Counted from the stretch's first letter, positions 49,177 through 61,544 are shown. The stretch: 64,000 bases of DNA from Bimastos eiseni (GCA_959347315.1 OY365811.1:31629711-31693710); one strand, 5' to 3'. Program-made: numbers and translations. Notes: generated by a model from the sequence alone, not told the origin.

Positions 49177-50049
49177 GGAACAATAGCGACATCATCATCA
49201 TTTGCAGCAGCAACAACAACAACTGTTATTAATATTGTTGTTGCTGTTGTTGTTATTGTATACATGTCGAATTGACTGCGCGCGCAGTCAGCAAATCTGA
49301 ACCCAGGCCAGCAAGAGATTTTGAATGCAGAAATTACTTCTGGTCCCAACATAATATGAACAATTGAACATAGGAACATACTTAACCGCCTGACATAATA
49401 GTATTTATCCTTCTCTCTCCTCCATTTCTTGTCTCTCCAACTCCGCACCGTCATTTTACACTCGCCTGTTCTTTATCTTCTGTAAATGTCCGTATTTGTG
49501 TCTGGTCTATGTGCGCTTCTCTCTGTCTCTCCTTTCTATCAGACACCTCGCTCTGCCTCTCTGCAGGCCTACTGCGCTGCTTCTCTTTATGTCTGTCTTT
49601 GAGTTTTTCGTTTTTTTATTGGCTTACCAATCAGTTTCTGTCTGTGACTGGGATCATGGATCATTTCGAATGCTTTCTCTACTAAAAAATGTGTGTATTT
49701 CGAGCTCGAAAATTATATCTGTTCTTGTAACGGAAATCATTTACTTGAAATTACCTTGAAATATCTTTGAAGGCATGTTTGAGTTCGAAATCAAAATCGC
49801 CCTTCTTTGTGTGGCGTACAAGTATATGTCTCCAAATAGGCCTATGCCATCTATTCCGTCCGTGTATATAGAATAGAATATTCTCTTGGTAACCAATAAT
49901 ATTGTTAACAGCATTTTGGTGTACACACTATCAATGAACTTGTTAAGAGGGATATTGCTCGTGAGCAGATATATACACCTCCATAAGTAGATAATAAATA
50001 AATTAATAGTTACAGCTAATTACATCAAAGAGCCAGGAGCTTGCTCACG

Positions 50050-51183
50050 TGAATAAGCAGTTTACTATTAACAAACTGTCACTCAACGTCACTAAAACCA
50101 ATCATGTCATCTCTACCTCTCATCGTAAGCAACTTCCTGCCAATATAGGTGTACTAAGTACTGTACAGATAAAAACCCCATTCCCAAAGTCATTTCCGTA
50201 AAGTTCTTCGGTGTCTATGTAGATTTCTTTCTCACGTGGATCAACTACATTCAAATGTTAGCATCTACAGTCGCCAAAACTATAGGAATTATATTATCTA
50301 AAATTGCCTCTCTTTTACCCATTAACATACGTCTTAACCTACACTATTATATGGTCCAGCCTTACTTAGCTTATTGTAATCTTGTATGGGCTTCAAATTA
50401 CCACTCAAAACTGAAAGGCTAATTTCCCTTCAAAATAGAGCCATTAGAGTCATTGTTAGGAACACTTATCTTGCCTTGAGTGGCGCTATATAAGTGCTCC
50501 GTTACATTATATTGCATTACATTACATTGCCCCAACCAAGTATCTCTACAACCCAACTCACATATTGAGCATTAAGCAAATTAATGTATTACAAACCAGC
50601 GAATTTATGTACGAACACTTTCATGAAGAGTTAGTTACCCTCCAACTTTCATAATTCTTTCATACCAGTAACCCATGTGAACCCGTATAAACTACGTTAT
50701 CTATTACTTATAGGAAAATTTATACCCGTACAAGCACTCGAACATTTTTGATTCGATGCTCTGGTCCTAATGTATTAAATAGAGTTGGGGCAGAGCAACG
50801 CTGCCTTCCCAATGTCATTTTGTTTAAACGTAAACTGCTTGTTCATAGCTTAGCGCACTGCGAATTGTAACTATGATATTTAACAATTCTAGTTTTAACT
50901 AGTAAATGCTATGCCATTTGCTTATAATTTATAGCATTTTGTTTAGTTAAGTAACCAAGTTTCGTTTAATTTGAGCAAACTTATGGCTAATTATTATAAC
51001 TATTACCGACATCAACCACCTATGCAATGGGTGACCCTGCTATAGCGGGACCACGGTCCCTTTGGGGTTTTAACTCCTTTCCCTATTGATCGCTGTCTAG
51101 TTTGTTGCATTTAATTTTTGTACATATAGTGCTTGCTTTTACGATGAATAATTGTCAGTAAACAATAAAGATATTTGGTTATG
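50050..51183 (+). mobile_element. Decayed L2/CR1-like LINE, RT C-terminus and 3' UTR
   Basis: With at least one frameshift the + strand reads VKFFGVYVDFFLTWINYIQM, then LPINIRLNLHYYMVQPYLAY, then CNLVWASNYHSKLKG, diagnostic of the region after the catalytic core of non-LTR reverse transcriptases. Further on come SNFHNSFIPVTHVNPYKLRY and a 3' UTR ending ACAATAAAGATATTTGG. Stops interrupt it and the 5' part is absent. A separate retroelement tail is inserted at 50471-50528. Confidence 0.8.
50471..50528 (+). mobile_element. L2-type tail inserted within the LINE remnant
   Basis: TTGAGTGGCGCTATATAAGT then (ATTAC)n-like tail TATTGCATTACATTACATT interrupts the RT frame between ...RVIVRNTY and the next RT block. 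A nested insertion. Confidence 0.6.
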
Positions 51184-51900
51184 GCGATGGTTAAATATTA
51201 CGATAGAAATCCTAAAAGTATGCTCTATAAGGCATCCTCTGAATGCATATTTTCCTCGCGAGGCCGTCGCCAAATTGGCCTACTACAGATTTTTCTGAAT
51301 CCAGCAGACTTGTAGAAGCCTTCCCTTAGTCGGTCAATCTTATGTTGCCTCGTCGCTTCTAGACTCTGTGCGTATACCTCCGCCAATTTACATGCTTTGT
51401 GCGTAAAAGTATCTCATAAAAGCGCAATCTTCTTTAGCCTACGTGTACGTGAGAAATTACGAGAAGCATCACTTTGTTAACAAACAGTGCTGGGATTACT
51501 AAGACATCACCAGCGGCTGATATCCTCCTTAAAGCTGAGCTAAATCAGAGAAGTCCAATATAGTAGGCCAGTGGTTGAAAGAACACGCAGATAAAATCCT
51601 ATGAACGATAGAAAACTCGTCATGTCAAGGAAGTACTGTGCCTGATTATAATTACGCGAACAATACAACGGTGTAAATTATTTTCTTTGTAAAGGCTGAG
51701 AATAACAGAGAATCACTTGAAGTGGAAAATGGTGCAGTTTCTATGCAGAGCAGGATTTCACCGACCGGGAACTTGGCGGCAATTAATGACTGATTTAGGT
51801 GGACTCGGTTGGTAATCTCGCCCTAACCCCCAATCTCTTAATCGGAAGAGATAGAAAGATAAATAAATGGATAGATGGATGGATGGATGAATGGATGGAT

Positions 51901-52380
51901 AGGAAAATAGATAGATGGATGGATGGATGAATGGATGGATAGGAAAATGGATAGATGGATGGATGGATGAATGGATGGATGGATAGGAAGATAGATAGAT
52001 GGATGGATGGATGAATGGATGGATGGATAGGAAGATAGATAGATGGATGGATGGATGAATGGATGGATGGATAGGAAGATAGATAGATGGATGGATGGAT
52101 GAATGGATGGATGGATAGGAAGATAGATAGATGGATGGATGGATGAATGGATGGATGGATAGGAAGATAGATAGATGGATGGATGGATGAATGGATGGAT
52201 GGATAGGAAGATAGATAGATGGATGGATGGATGAATGGATGGATGGATAGGAAGATAGATAGATGGATGGATGGATGAATGGATGGATGGATAGGAAGAT
52301 AGATAGATGGATGGATGGATGAATGGATGGATGGATAGGAAGATAGATAGATGGATGGATGGATGAATGGATGGATGGAT
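51901..52380. repeat. 44-bp minisatellite, nine perfect units plus variants
   Basis: Units begin AGGAAGATAGATAGATGGAT and start at 51985 and every 44 bases to 52337 (nine copies with no difference seen). Before them lie one 44-bp variant unit (51941) and one 40-bp unit (51901) with AGGAAAAT. The unit is itself made of GATA/GGAT tetramers. Long false ORFs ([12 protein letters not shown]) run through on the minus strand because 44 is not a multiple of 3 but no stops occur in any phase. Confidence 0.97.
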
Positions 52381-52406
52381 GGATAAACGGACGGATCGAA
52401 CGGAGG

Positions 52407-52453
<47 letters not shown>

Positions 52454-52480
52454 GGACGGACGGATGGATGGATGGATGGA
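52381..52480. repeat. GATA/GACA/GGAC tetranucleotide tract
   Basis: Runs of GATAGATA, then GACAGACA, GGACGGAC and GGATGGAT continue from the minisatellite. Confidence 0.95.
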
Positions 52481-52892
52481 TAGACGGAGAGTCCAATATA
52501 GGGAGATTGTACAGAATAAAAATGCACATCGCATTTTTAGAATATTAGAGAGGTAGAGATAAAAAGAAAGAGGAAGAGAGGAAGAGAGAGAGAGAGAGAT
52601 GACAAGAGTCAGAACGACATAACTATGGACACGACATAACGACATAACTGTGCTGATACAGAAACAAAGGACCGATAGAAACTGATCGAGACAGCGATAA
52701 ATCGAAGAACAGAGAGATACAAACGGAAACAGACAGACAGTCACTGTATGGCGGCAAAAACAGTCTTATTTAATGTAATTTAGGAATATGAAGAGCGAAA
52801 GAAATGGAAGCCATTTTGCGATCTGTAAGAAACAGATAGTGGTCGTAAGAGAGAGACAGAGACCCATAAACACAGGGGCACTAAACGATAGA

Positions 52893-52985
52893 AACACAGA
52901 ACGACAGAGACACAGAACGACAGAGACACAGAACGACAGAGACACAGAACGACAGAGACACAGAACGACAGAGACACAGAACGAC
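52893..52985. repeat. 16-bp minisatellite
   Basis: AGAACGACAGAGACAC repeats about six times with almost no variation. Confidence 0.92.
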
Positions 52986-53504
52986 AAAAACTTAGTGAGG
53001 CAGACAGCAGCGAAGCGGTTCAGCAGTAAGAACAAAGAAATCGCAGGTCACTGAGAGACCGCGAAGCAACAAACAGAATCAGACGATTGTATCGGATTCC
53101 TTGAAACCTCGCATCGTTCCACGAACGTCCATTACTCGTCCAAGACGATGAATCTGAGACCATAAGCGGACGAAGTGGACGGACGGACGGACGTCCTTTC
53201 TCTCACAGGGCACATACGCGGAGATTACACGAACTACTGGAACGAAACGCTCAATTAATCAGCAAGAGAGGCGAATGTTTTACGCGGTCCCGGACGTCGC
53301 ATGTTTCACTGAGCACGTTCGTGAGTAGTCGCTCTTCCAGGACCCGTTTAAGCAGGCAACGACGGATGGAGCGAGCAGTTAGAGAAGAGGAGCGGAGAAG
53401 AAAAGGATGGAGGAGACGAAGGTGATGGAAAGAGTGGAACTAGATGATGACGATGGAGATGATATTATGATGAGGAAGTTGGTAGCGGTGGTGATGATTA
53501 TGGT

Positions 53505-53509
53505 GGTGG

Positions 53510-53566
<57 letters not shown>

Positions 53567-53580
53567 CGATGATGATAAGG
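53505..53580. repeat. (GAT)n microsatellite
   Basis: About 20 GAT units, ending GACGATGATGATAAGGATGA. Confidence 0.97.
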
Positions 53581-53937
53581 ATGATGATAATAAGAGGATG
53601 AAGAACTGATGAATAAAAAGGACAGGATGTTGAGTATTATGACGAATAATTAGTATCTGAGAGCCAGGCAGTAGAAGAGGAATGAGGGAAAAGAATCGAG
53701 GAGGACAGAAATGACTATAGAGAAGAAGCGAAAGCGTGAACAAGATGCATTCAGGCAGAGGTAGAAAGAAGAAACGGAGTAGATATTAGGTAAAGATCAT
53801 AAGATGAAGAGCAAAGAGTGTCAGATAAATAAAGATAACTAGAATTAGTGTGCCATAGAAAGAAGTTTGGCAAAAGGGGTTATAGAAAGTAGTGCGAGAA
53901 AGTGAATTAAGGAAACTGAATAGAGTATAGGAAGCAA

Positions 53938-53940
53938 AGA

Positions 53941-53974
<34 letters not shown>

Positions 53975-54004
53975 CAGACAGATAGACAGACAGACAGAGA
54001 GCGA
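53938..54004. repeat. GA / CAGA-rich microsatellite
   Basis: GAGAGAGAGA, then CAGAGACAGA and GACAGACAGACAGA. Confidence 0.95.
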
Positions 54005-55250
54005 GAGTGTGAGACTTACATGTATAGGTGGTCTATACGACACGGTTGATTGGTAGCATGGATGGCAGTTTTATGGATCCTTGTTGCCGTCTCAGAAGAT
54101 ATTCTGGAACGCCGAACGCCTTATCTGAGCCACGACAGGCCGCATTCGGAGCAAACCGAGTCTAGAAGCAACGATTCGGTGAGACGGGATGGGAGACTAG
54201 GGAAAGACTGACAAATCGTATAGATAGACAGATTGAAAGAAGTACGGGGAAAACGAAGGACGGAGTGCACGATGGACAACGAGACAAAAGGGCGGAGAGA
54301 AAGAAGGACAAAGAAAATAGGGAGAGAAAAAAGAACCAAGTAAGAAAGACGGAGCAGAAGATGGACGAAGAAATAAATACAGAAACAGTTATATGAGGAT
54401 AGGGACAAAGGCATTATAGAGAAAGAGAAGATGAGACACAGAAAATAGGGATAGTATGAGACACACATAGAGAGAGAGAGAGACAATGGCAGTGAGAGAG
54501 GCAGAGAGAGAGACGGAGATACATAGAGACGTACGTAGATATAATATTAGAGTAACAGAGGCATGGTTGAGTGGTCAAGCAGACGAATGGGTCTCCTATA
54601 TATTATGACAAGCGATTATAGATCAGTTCATGAATGGGTGGATGGTTGGATTGCTTGAGATGAAGTTGCAGATAATTGCATCCGCATATATAGTCAGTGA
54701 TGCCTCGGGTCACTGTCGAACCGCGAGTTTTTTAGGCCAGGAAGAGATCGTATAACGGATGCAAGAAGTAATAGAAATCGGCGCAAGAGTTAGAAAATGT
54801 ATGTAGAAAAACGCAAGCAATGAGTTAGTCGGACTATGAGACTAGACAATACACCTAAAGCCAATTGAAGGGGAGAGATGCTGCTTAGGGAGACCCGTGC
54901 GAAGATAGTTGCAGTAGTCTAGGCGGGGACACAGAAATTCATGAACAATGGTGGTAAAAACAAAAGGAAAGAGCGAGCATTTGATGACTCAGAGCCACCC
55001 CAGTCGAAAGAAACAGAATTCAAAATTACATTTAATATAACTCAAATTTGATATCTAGCTTGAGAAGAGTGCGCCTCTGATACACGTAGGCCCTAGGTAT
55101 TGGAGTGGTATTCTTCGCGGTTAAATACTGGGCATTCTCAGTTGTCGGCTCCTACATGTATCTGAAACGATCTACCATAGAGCTACCTTCATTACTCCTG
55201 ATTAACACAAGTGCATGGTTTATACCTCACTCTTTCTTCTTTAGTGGTGG

Positions 55251-55310
55251 ATGCACTCCTGAGCTCTTTTAGGGGTCGCTATATAAATTTCGGAATGAAT
55301 GTATATTTAT
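55251..55310 (+). mobile_element. L2-type 3' tail
   Basis: TTAGGGGTCGCTATATAAATTTCGGAATGA-like end with a GAATGAATG tail: key bases GGGGTCGCTATATAAAT at about 55272-55288. Confidence 0.5.
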
Positions 55311-55654
55311 TTACACATTTATAAGAGGTGTCAGTGTCAGTAGTATTGTTTACATATGTAATGGATATCTCTTGCGATTTGGTACCGCAATGTTTTAAAA
55401 CTCCTCATCGATAATATATACTGAAATCTGACAGTGTTCAAGTTCAAGTGAATATGTCTGACCATATTTTTACATTTGAATTGTGAATGTTGAACCTGAG
55501 TTGGTGTCTGGAGTGACAATGAACCTTCCCTACTTACAGTCAGTCAACACAGAGCAAGAGATGAGAGGGAGTGATACGGAACGAACAACAAAAAAGATTG
55601 GGTTGCTTAAGTGGACAGCAAAATTTTGTAAGCCTTTTGTAAGCTGCTGTACGT

Positions 55655-55705
55655 TTGCTGGTAGTCTAATAAAGAATATTCTTACTTACTTGCTTACTTA
55701 TATCT
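55655..55705 (+). mobile_element. LINE/SINE 3' tail with (CTTA)n end
   Basis: AATAAAGAATATTCTTACTT then ACTTGCTTACTTA. Same tail type as the antisense copies near 5279 and 5422. Confidence 0.45.
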
Positions 55706-56507
55706 GGAGCCTTGTTAGAAAGCATAATAGTACTCGAAAGCCTAATGATACTCGACAGAGATCATCAATTTCTTCACATTAAAGTGTGACATGGGGACAA
55801 TATTTGTCTCCATCCCCACCCACATCCGCTGGTCTGTCCTCCACCTGACCCCCTGACCCCAACCTATCCCTATGCACCAGCTGTGTTCAGATCTGCGCCC
55901 CATTCTCACCAAGTCTTTTCCCGTCCCCATGTCCCGTCCCCTCCTTGTCCCAACTCCCATTGCAAAGAAGCAAAGCGACAAGATAAAAATGCTAAAAATC
56001 TTTTAAATCTTGCGTTCTCTAATACAGAAAACTAAACTGAACTTGACAATAACATTCGACATAAATTATTATGTCTAATATTCAAGGATTTCAATTATGA
56101 CGCGATGACTCAATATTATCCGCAGTCTTGGTTTAGATTAATAGACTGTTTCTTGCAACATTGAACAAAGTTACAACCGTTAACGCGGTAATAATACCGC
56201 GCTTGTATTTTCATCCTACGACAATGACGTAGGCATCTTCAAGATAATACCGCCTCTTCTGGCAACATTGTCGCGGTTTTACCGCAGTAGCCACAGTATA
56301 ATCGCTCTCCTTGTTATCATGTCACTCACTACATTACATCCTATTTGTGGTTAAGAAGTCACACCAAGTTAAATTTTGCCTAATGTAGATTTCTATATAG
56401 GTTGCTATTGCAAATGTCCCAAGATGTAATTCTGACCTTATGACCTCTCCTTTCAGTGGCCCGATCTCAGTCTATCGTAGAGCAGATCTGCATTCAAAAG
56501 TATAGAC

Positions 56508-56732
56508 ATGAACTTAACCATCCGACCCAGTGCATCGCAACAGCCCATGTCCGGATTACCATCGCTGCCATCTCACGACCTGATCTCAAGCGCTTATTCA
56601 CGAGTCTATGAAACCCTTCGGGAAAACCAGATCGCACATAATGACCATCTGGTAGTAGTAGAATTAGAGAAGGAGCCAGCCGCGGTAATGAGCACCTTCG
56701 ACTCTCCGACTGTGCAGTTGCTATGCCCTTAA
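56508..56732 (+). CDS. Weak candidate exon or small ORF, 74 codons
   Basis: ATG to TAA with a non-repetitive, coding-like composition (acidic C-terminal half with LVVVELEKEPAA) and a possible acceptor CTCTCCTTTCAG ending near 56456. A donor-like GCG|GTAATG lies within it near 56682. I recognise no domain, and an ORF of this length is expected by chance. Listed only so it can be tested against transcripts. Confidence 0.15.
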   Translation: MNLTIRPSASQQPMSGLPSLPSHDLISSAYSRVYETLRENQIAHNDHLVVVELEKEPAAVMSTFDSPTVQLLCP

Positions 56733-57992
56733 GGGAAGCTGGTTCTCTGTATATTCACAATGACCGAACAATTAATTGGCAGCGCATGCAGAGCCGCGGT
56801 CTTGATCGATGAATGCACGTGCAAATTTGCATTCATCGGCGCATCCATGTAAATGCTGTCGTCGTAGGAATGGGAGCGTCAAATGTCCAAACTACCGGAG
56901 TCATGGCATCGAACCAATGAGCGAAAAGAGTTAGAATAAATGGGAGAAAAAGCAGAAAGAGATGAATGGTATAGAGAGGCGATGAAAAGAAGGAATTACA
57001 AAGACGGGATTATTGGTCCACTAGGATCAGATCGTAGAGTTTGTATGTGAACAACCCACGTCTCAGCAGAGATATTTCCTCAGCGGTTTGATGCATATGT
57101 TTTGTCGGCTTAAACGTGATCCGGTGACTCGACGGAAATCGGAACCTCACACAGAGTGTCGCTTTTCGTCTCTCAAACTCTCTCCTTATGGATCAAAAGT
57201 CGACATATTTTGCAGTTTAATGAGCCTATGATGCTTCTTGGGTCAGCGGCGTTTGCCCCACGAAAAGTATGCGACAATATGTAGGACTAGAGGAGGAGCG
57301 GCGATCTCGTTTGACAGATGGGGGCGGACATTAAATGAGTTGTGGGCTCCTACATCTGATACATAGATAGAGGGGTAGGAAATGTGGGGGATACACGTAT
57401 AACGTGTCCCCTTTCTGTAAAAGGTGGGGGGACATGTCCCCCTAACCCCCCTCCCGGAGTAATGAGCGGCGTGTATACTTATCTATACATTTATGTATAT
57501 ATGCATAAAGGAATGCCCATCAGCAAGCATACGCGTAAGACACACGAACAACTTCGTATATACATATATAAATATAAAACACATATATGACAATATGCGA
57601 ATCATATTGTGACGTCTTTGAAAGATCATCGCATATATATATGTACATATACATGTATATACATGTGTACATGTATATCACGCTCTAAAAAAGACCTGAA
57701 TCTTGGTAACAATGATCCGGTTTCTGTATTAGCAACACAGAACAGCCACACAGCAGGAAGAAGATGAGGAGCGAAGCAGAGGAAGGAGGCGAATGACAAG
57801 GAGGAGGAGGAGGAGGAGGAGAAGGAGGATAAGATGAAGTGGTACAGGTGGATCCGCAAATCAACGGAGGTTTTCTCTTCCCTGGGAATCAGAGTTATAT
57901 GCGAACAGCGTCATGGAAAAATGGATTATTTTCTGTGGTCGGCAATGACAATGAATGACAATGACATTATTTAAGGTCCAGAAGAGAGGAAA

Positions 57993-58021
57993 AAGTAATC
58001 ATATATATATATATATATATG
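57993..58021. repeat. (AT)n microsatellite
   Basis: About 12 AT dinucleotides, with similar TATATA tracts near 57636 and 58160. Confidence 0.9.
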
Positions 58022-59346
58022 CATATATGTACATATACAGGCCTATCTACATATATACATTGCCATTATATGCATGATTGTGTTTTTATATTTATATATT
58101 TATATATGTATGTATACACAAACATGACTATCTGGGAGCGTTTATAAGTATCGTATGCATATATATATATGTATATATATATAAGGCGAAAGAAAGAAAC
58201 GATGATATTGTCATCAGAAAATAGCAGCTTTTGATAACAGAAAACGAAGGAAATGAGGAGGAGTTAAAGAGCAGGAAGAAGAATATTGCTGATAATCACA
58301 TGAACATCGTCATGACAGCGACAAATCTGAATGATAGATGCATGAAACTGACAATGGTGAATGTGAGTATGATGATGATGATGGCGATGTCGACGACGAT
58401 GATTATGACAACGGCGACGAGTAACAATGAGCCTGCATGGTAGTAGAAGCAAAGGCAGGTCCTACTCTGAAGGAAGGAGGCCCGCCGAGCCTGTTAGAGT
58501 ACTATCACTTGCTATCCTCTGCGGTAGGTCTGACACTGTAACGACGATGACATCATTATTACCAAGACAGTGAGCGTTGCTACCTAGGGAGAGATTGAAC
58601 AACACGCAAGCAAAGAAACCTGCGGATCTGGAGACCCAGAGATGCACTCTCACCTAAGACAAAGGACAAGGACAAAAGAAAACCAATGAGGACAGGCGTC
58701 TCAAGCAATAAGCGTCGAAAAACCTACAATTACAAAAGAGAATGAGCAACGACCTGTCAGAATGGCTTCAGTATGCAACCAGAAAAGCCGCGTGAAACTT
58801 CTTCACCGAGGCTGAACGACTGTTTTGCACACATCAGGTACCCCACTCCATCCTCAAAGCCAACATTACCAGTCTCGACGGAATACCTGGCGACAGAGAA
58901 ACAATTACTCTCCCTCTTCGTTACAGTGCAAAGGTGAGAGAAGTTTGAAGGCGAATACAAATCAAACGCTTGACTTGGCTCTGTGGATAAGGCGATAATA
59001 AGAACTGTGAACGCAGTTCCGTTGCAAAGACACTTTATTGGTCAGCGTAGAGAAAATTCCTACAGCCAAATAGGCCCCTACTGTATTGTGGAAGGCTGCT
59101 ACCGTATTTAAGCTTCAACAGAGTCATTCAGGACCCTCTTCTGAGGGATAGTTTTGGAGCTACTTCAACTTTTTACATTTATGAATGCTGGTAGAGGTCG
59201 ACCTCGATGTTGACCAAATACTCCGCCAACTGAAAGAATCCAGGTCACCGGTCCCCTATAATTAAATATATAGCAAGGGCGGAGCTAGCGTGTACGGTAA
59301 CCTGTTATACATATAGGCGTTGGGTGTGACGATGGCACACTGCTTG

Positions 59347-60151
59347 TAGTGTTGTCTTTAATATATTTTTAGTTTTAGTTATGATTGTTAGTCTTCATTT
59401 TTAGTTTTAGTTTTAGTTGCGATTGTTTCTCAATTCTAGTTTTCGTTTTCGTTGTAGTTTCTATGTCTCAATTATAGTTTTAGTTAGTTTTAGTTTTGTC
59501 AATTAAAGTCTTGGTTTAGGTAACTGATTTTAATGTAAGTAAGCTAACTATAGTTGTAAGTAATTATAATTATAGTTTAGCTTAAGTATGCTATTTACAG
59601 TTTTAGTAATTTAATATCAATTTAAGCTATAGCAATAATATTTTAATTCTAATTTAATTCTAATCAAATGTCAATGGTAGACCATAATTATTATGGTCTA
59701 CCATTGACATTCGTCACACGTGAGGCCAAAGACGAGAGAAATTTCAACATTTCTGAATTAATTAAGTGAACTTTTCGCAGTAAGTACCATACATTTTCGT
59801 TAAATAAAAAACAGGATTCGAATTCGCGGTAAACGGTAACCGGAGGTAGACACATCTCATTCTCCTCGTGTGTCTTAACATAGATGAACAATTACTAAAA
59901 AAAGGTACTGTTTGGCATAACGTCATATCATTTTCAGAATTATGTACAAATCATGCAAACAACGAATAGGCGCCTAAGTTAGGAACATTTTCAAGCAGAA
60001 ATATTTGTTTTATTCCGGCTAAATATCGTTTAGTTTTCGTTGCATCTATTTTCGTTTCGCTTTAGTTTTAATTGCTACAAATTTAGTTTTAGTTTTATTT
60101 GGTCCTGAGATTTCATTTCAGTTTTAGTTTACTTTAACGAAAACAACACTA
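59347..60151. mobile_element. hAT-like element, 805 bp, (TTTTAGTT)n interior and palindrome
   Basis: The left end TAGTGTTGTC and the right end AAACAACACTA are inverted repeats. ACTGCTTG flanks both sides exactly (59339-59346 and 60152-60159). The interior is rich in TTTTAGTTTTAG on the + strand and contains a 45-bp perfect palindrome at 59667-59711. No transposase frame is visible. Confidence 0.85.
59667..59711. repeat. 45-bp palindrome (22-bp perfect arms, 1-base spacer)
   Basis: Arms 59667-59688 and 59690-59711 are exact reverse complements around T59689. Core GTCAATGGTAGACCATAAT. Not part of the TTTTAGTT repeats around it. Confidence 0.95.
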
Positions 60152-60789
60152 ACTGCTTGAGGAATGATGAGTTCATTGGTGGCCAGTGATGCAAAATCCC
60201 CATAAGTCTTAAATAAGTCTAAATATAGCGACCCTGCATTCACAATGTTCTTGTCAGCAAGGTTAGTGTTGTGTTGCTGCAGTTTTCTTAAAAGTCTTCT
60301 TCGTAGTTTGATTAAGATTCAGGCCAACAGGTGACTGATCACTGGTTAGCGTTATCGAGGGGCAATCAGACGCAAGTGAAACATTTAAACACAATGTACG
60401 TACGTTGTGTTTCTGATATTTTGCGCTCGAAGACCAAACTAGCGCTCTATCAATTCGACCACTGTTCATCTGTAAACATTTTGGCCGTAGTGTAATAGAT
60501 AACACACTTACATGAAGACCAATAACAAGTGAGTTTGATTCCCTCTACTTCCATAAGTATGTGTTTCATGTGTAACGAGATAGTCGTCTTGCATGGTTGC
60601 CATACAGTTGAATTTGTATCTTGCGCTATTATCAACCGTTCATAGTATACATTTAGTCACACTGCGGCTATGTCAGTTTGAGCGTTAATAAACGAAGACT
60701 ATTATATTTTGCACCTGAAGTAAATACTAATTCCTCTTTATGTTAAAACTAGTTTGCTGGGGAAAGTTATTTATTACTACAACTATGAC

Positions 60790-60895
60790 TAATATTATTA
60801 TTATTAACAGTATAATAATAATAATAATTATTATTATTATTATTTTTATATTATTATCATTATATTGTTATTATGATTATTATTTATTTATTTGT
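60790..60895. repeat. TTA/AAT-rich simple repeat, partly self-complementary
   Basis: ATTATTATTA and AATAATAATAATT runs face each other near 60808-60840. Confidence 0.85.
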
Positions 60896-60899
60896 GAAT

Positions 60900-61400
60900 G
60901 ATATTAATATCGGTATCCCATCGCCAGGTTATGGATTCTACACGGGGAGCTCTGGTCAGCGGGATCTATGGCTCCTTTAGGTTCTTCTCAGCTCTGGATA
61001 TACATAGGATCTTGCTCGTAACTGCATATAACCAGGGTAAATCTTGGCAGGTGGTCCTTGTCGCGGAGGTGGGTGCTGCTTGTAGTAACTAAATCCAGCC
61101 GGGGACTCAGTGGCCCGGACTCTGCCCGGGGTTACAGGGTGAAGACACGAACGGCCAAGGGAGAGGAAGAAATGACACCAGCACTTCAGGCAACAGTCCC
61201 GAGGGTGGAAAAGGGCACAGCGGGTTAGCACGCTGAAGGACGGCACCGTCGTACACGGTTGACCCGGCCAGCTGACTACCTTGCGCTTATCTTGCGAATT
61301 ACCAAGGGAATGCGAGTGCTGAAGAATTTTCTACGGAACACTGTTACTGAGATTCCACCGGTGTGACTCGTTACACGGGTCAACGAACCTCGAGCGAGGG
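60900..61400. other. GC-richer block of unknown nature
   Basis: About 500 bases with higher GC than the flanks and GGGGTTACAGGG, CCCGGACTCTGCCCGGGG patches. Short open frames exist on both strands without recognisable domains. Probably the body of a repeat. Confidence 0.3.
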
Positions 61401-61530
61401 CATACGAGAGGATTGGTTGCCGCTGATGATGTGTAACCAGATTGTTCATTTTGAAGATCATAGATTTGTCATTTTCGTGTGTTTTTGCTTGCCAAATAGC
61501 TTGAACTAAATTTTAAAGATTTCATTACTC

Positions 61531-61544
61531 TTATTATTACTATT

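Larger units (their letters stand above)
54545..59346. other. Long stretch without a supported gene
   Basis: It holds LINE/SINE tails at 55251 and 55672, a C-rich block at 55785-55965, TA microsatellites and one weak candidate exon at 56508. The segment near 54870-54930 (GTTGCAGTAGTCTAGGCGGG) looks like transposon-derived non-coding sequence, but I cannot name the family. Confidence 0.45.

Noticed and set aside
48922..49454. ORFs with poly-Ile runs
   Set aside because: Translations of the AAT microsatellite and LTR end.
51901..52380. Regular 44-bp repeats resembling a CRISPR array
   Set aside because: There are no unique spacers, the unit is built of GATA tetramers and the genome is animal.
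51758..52744. Three overlapping ORFs up to 328 codons on the minus strand (SIHPSIHP repeats)
   Set aside because: They are readings of the 44-bp GATA/GGAT minisatellite in all three phases.
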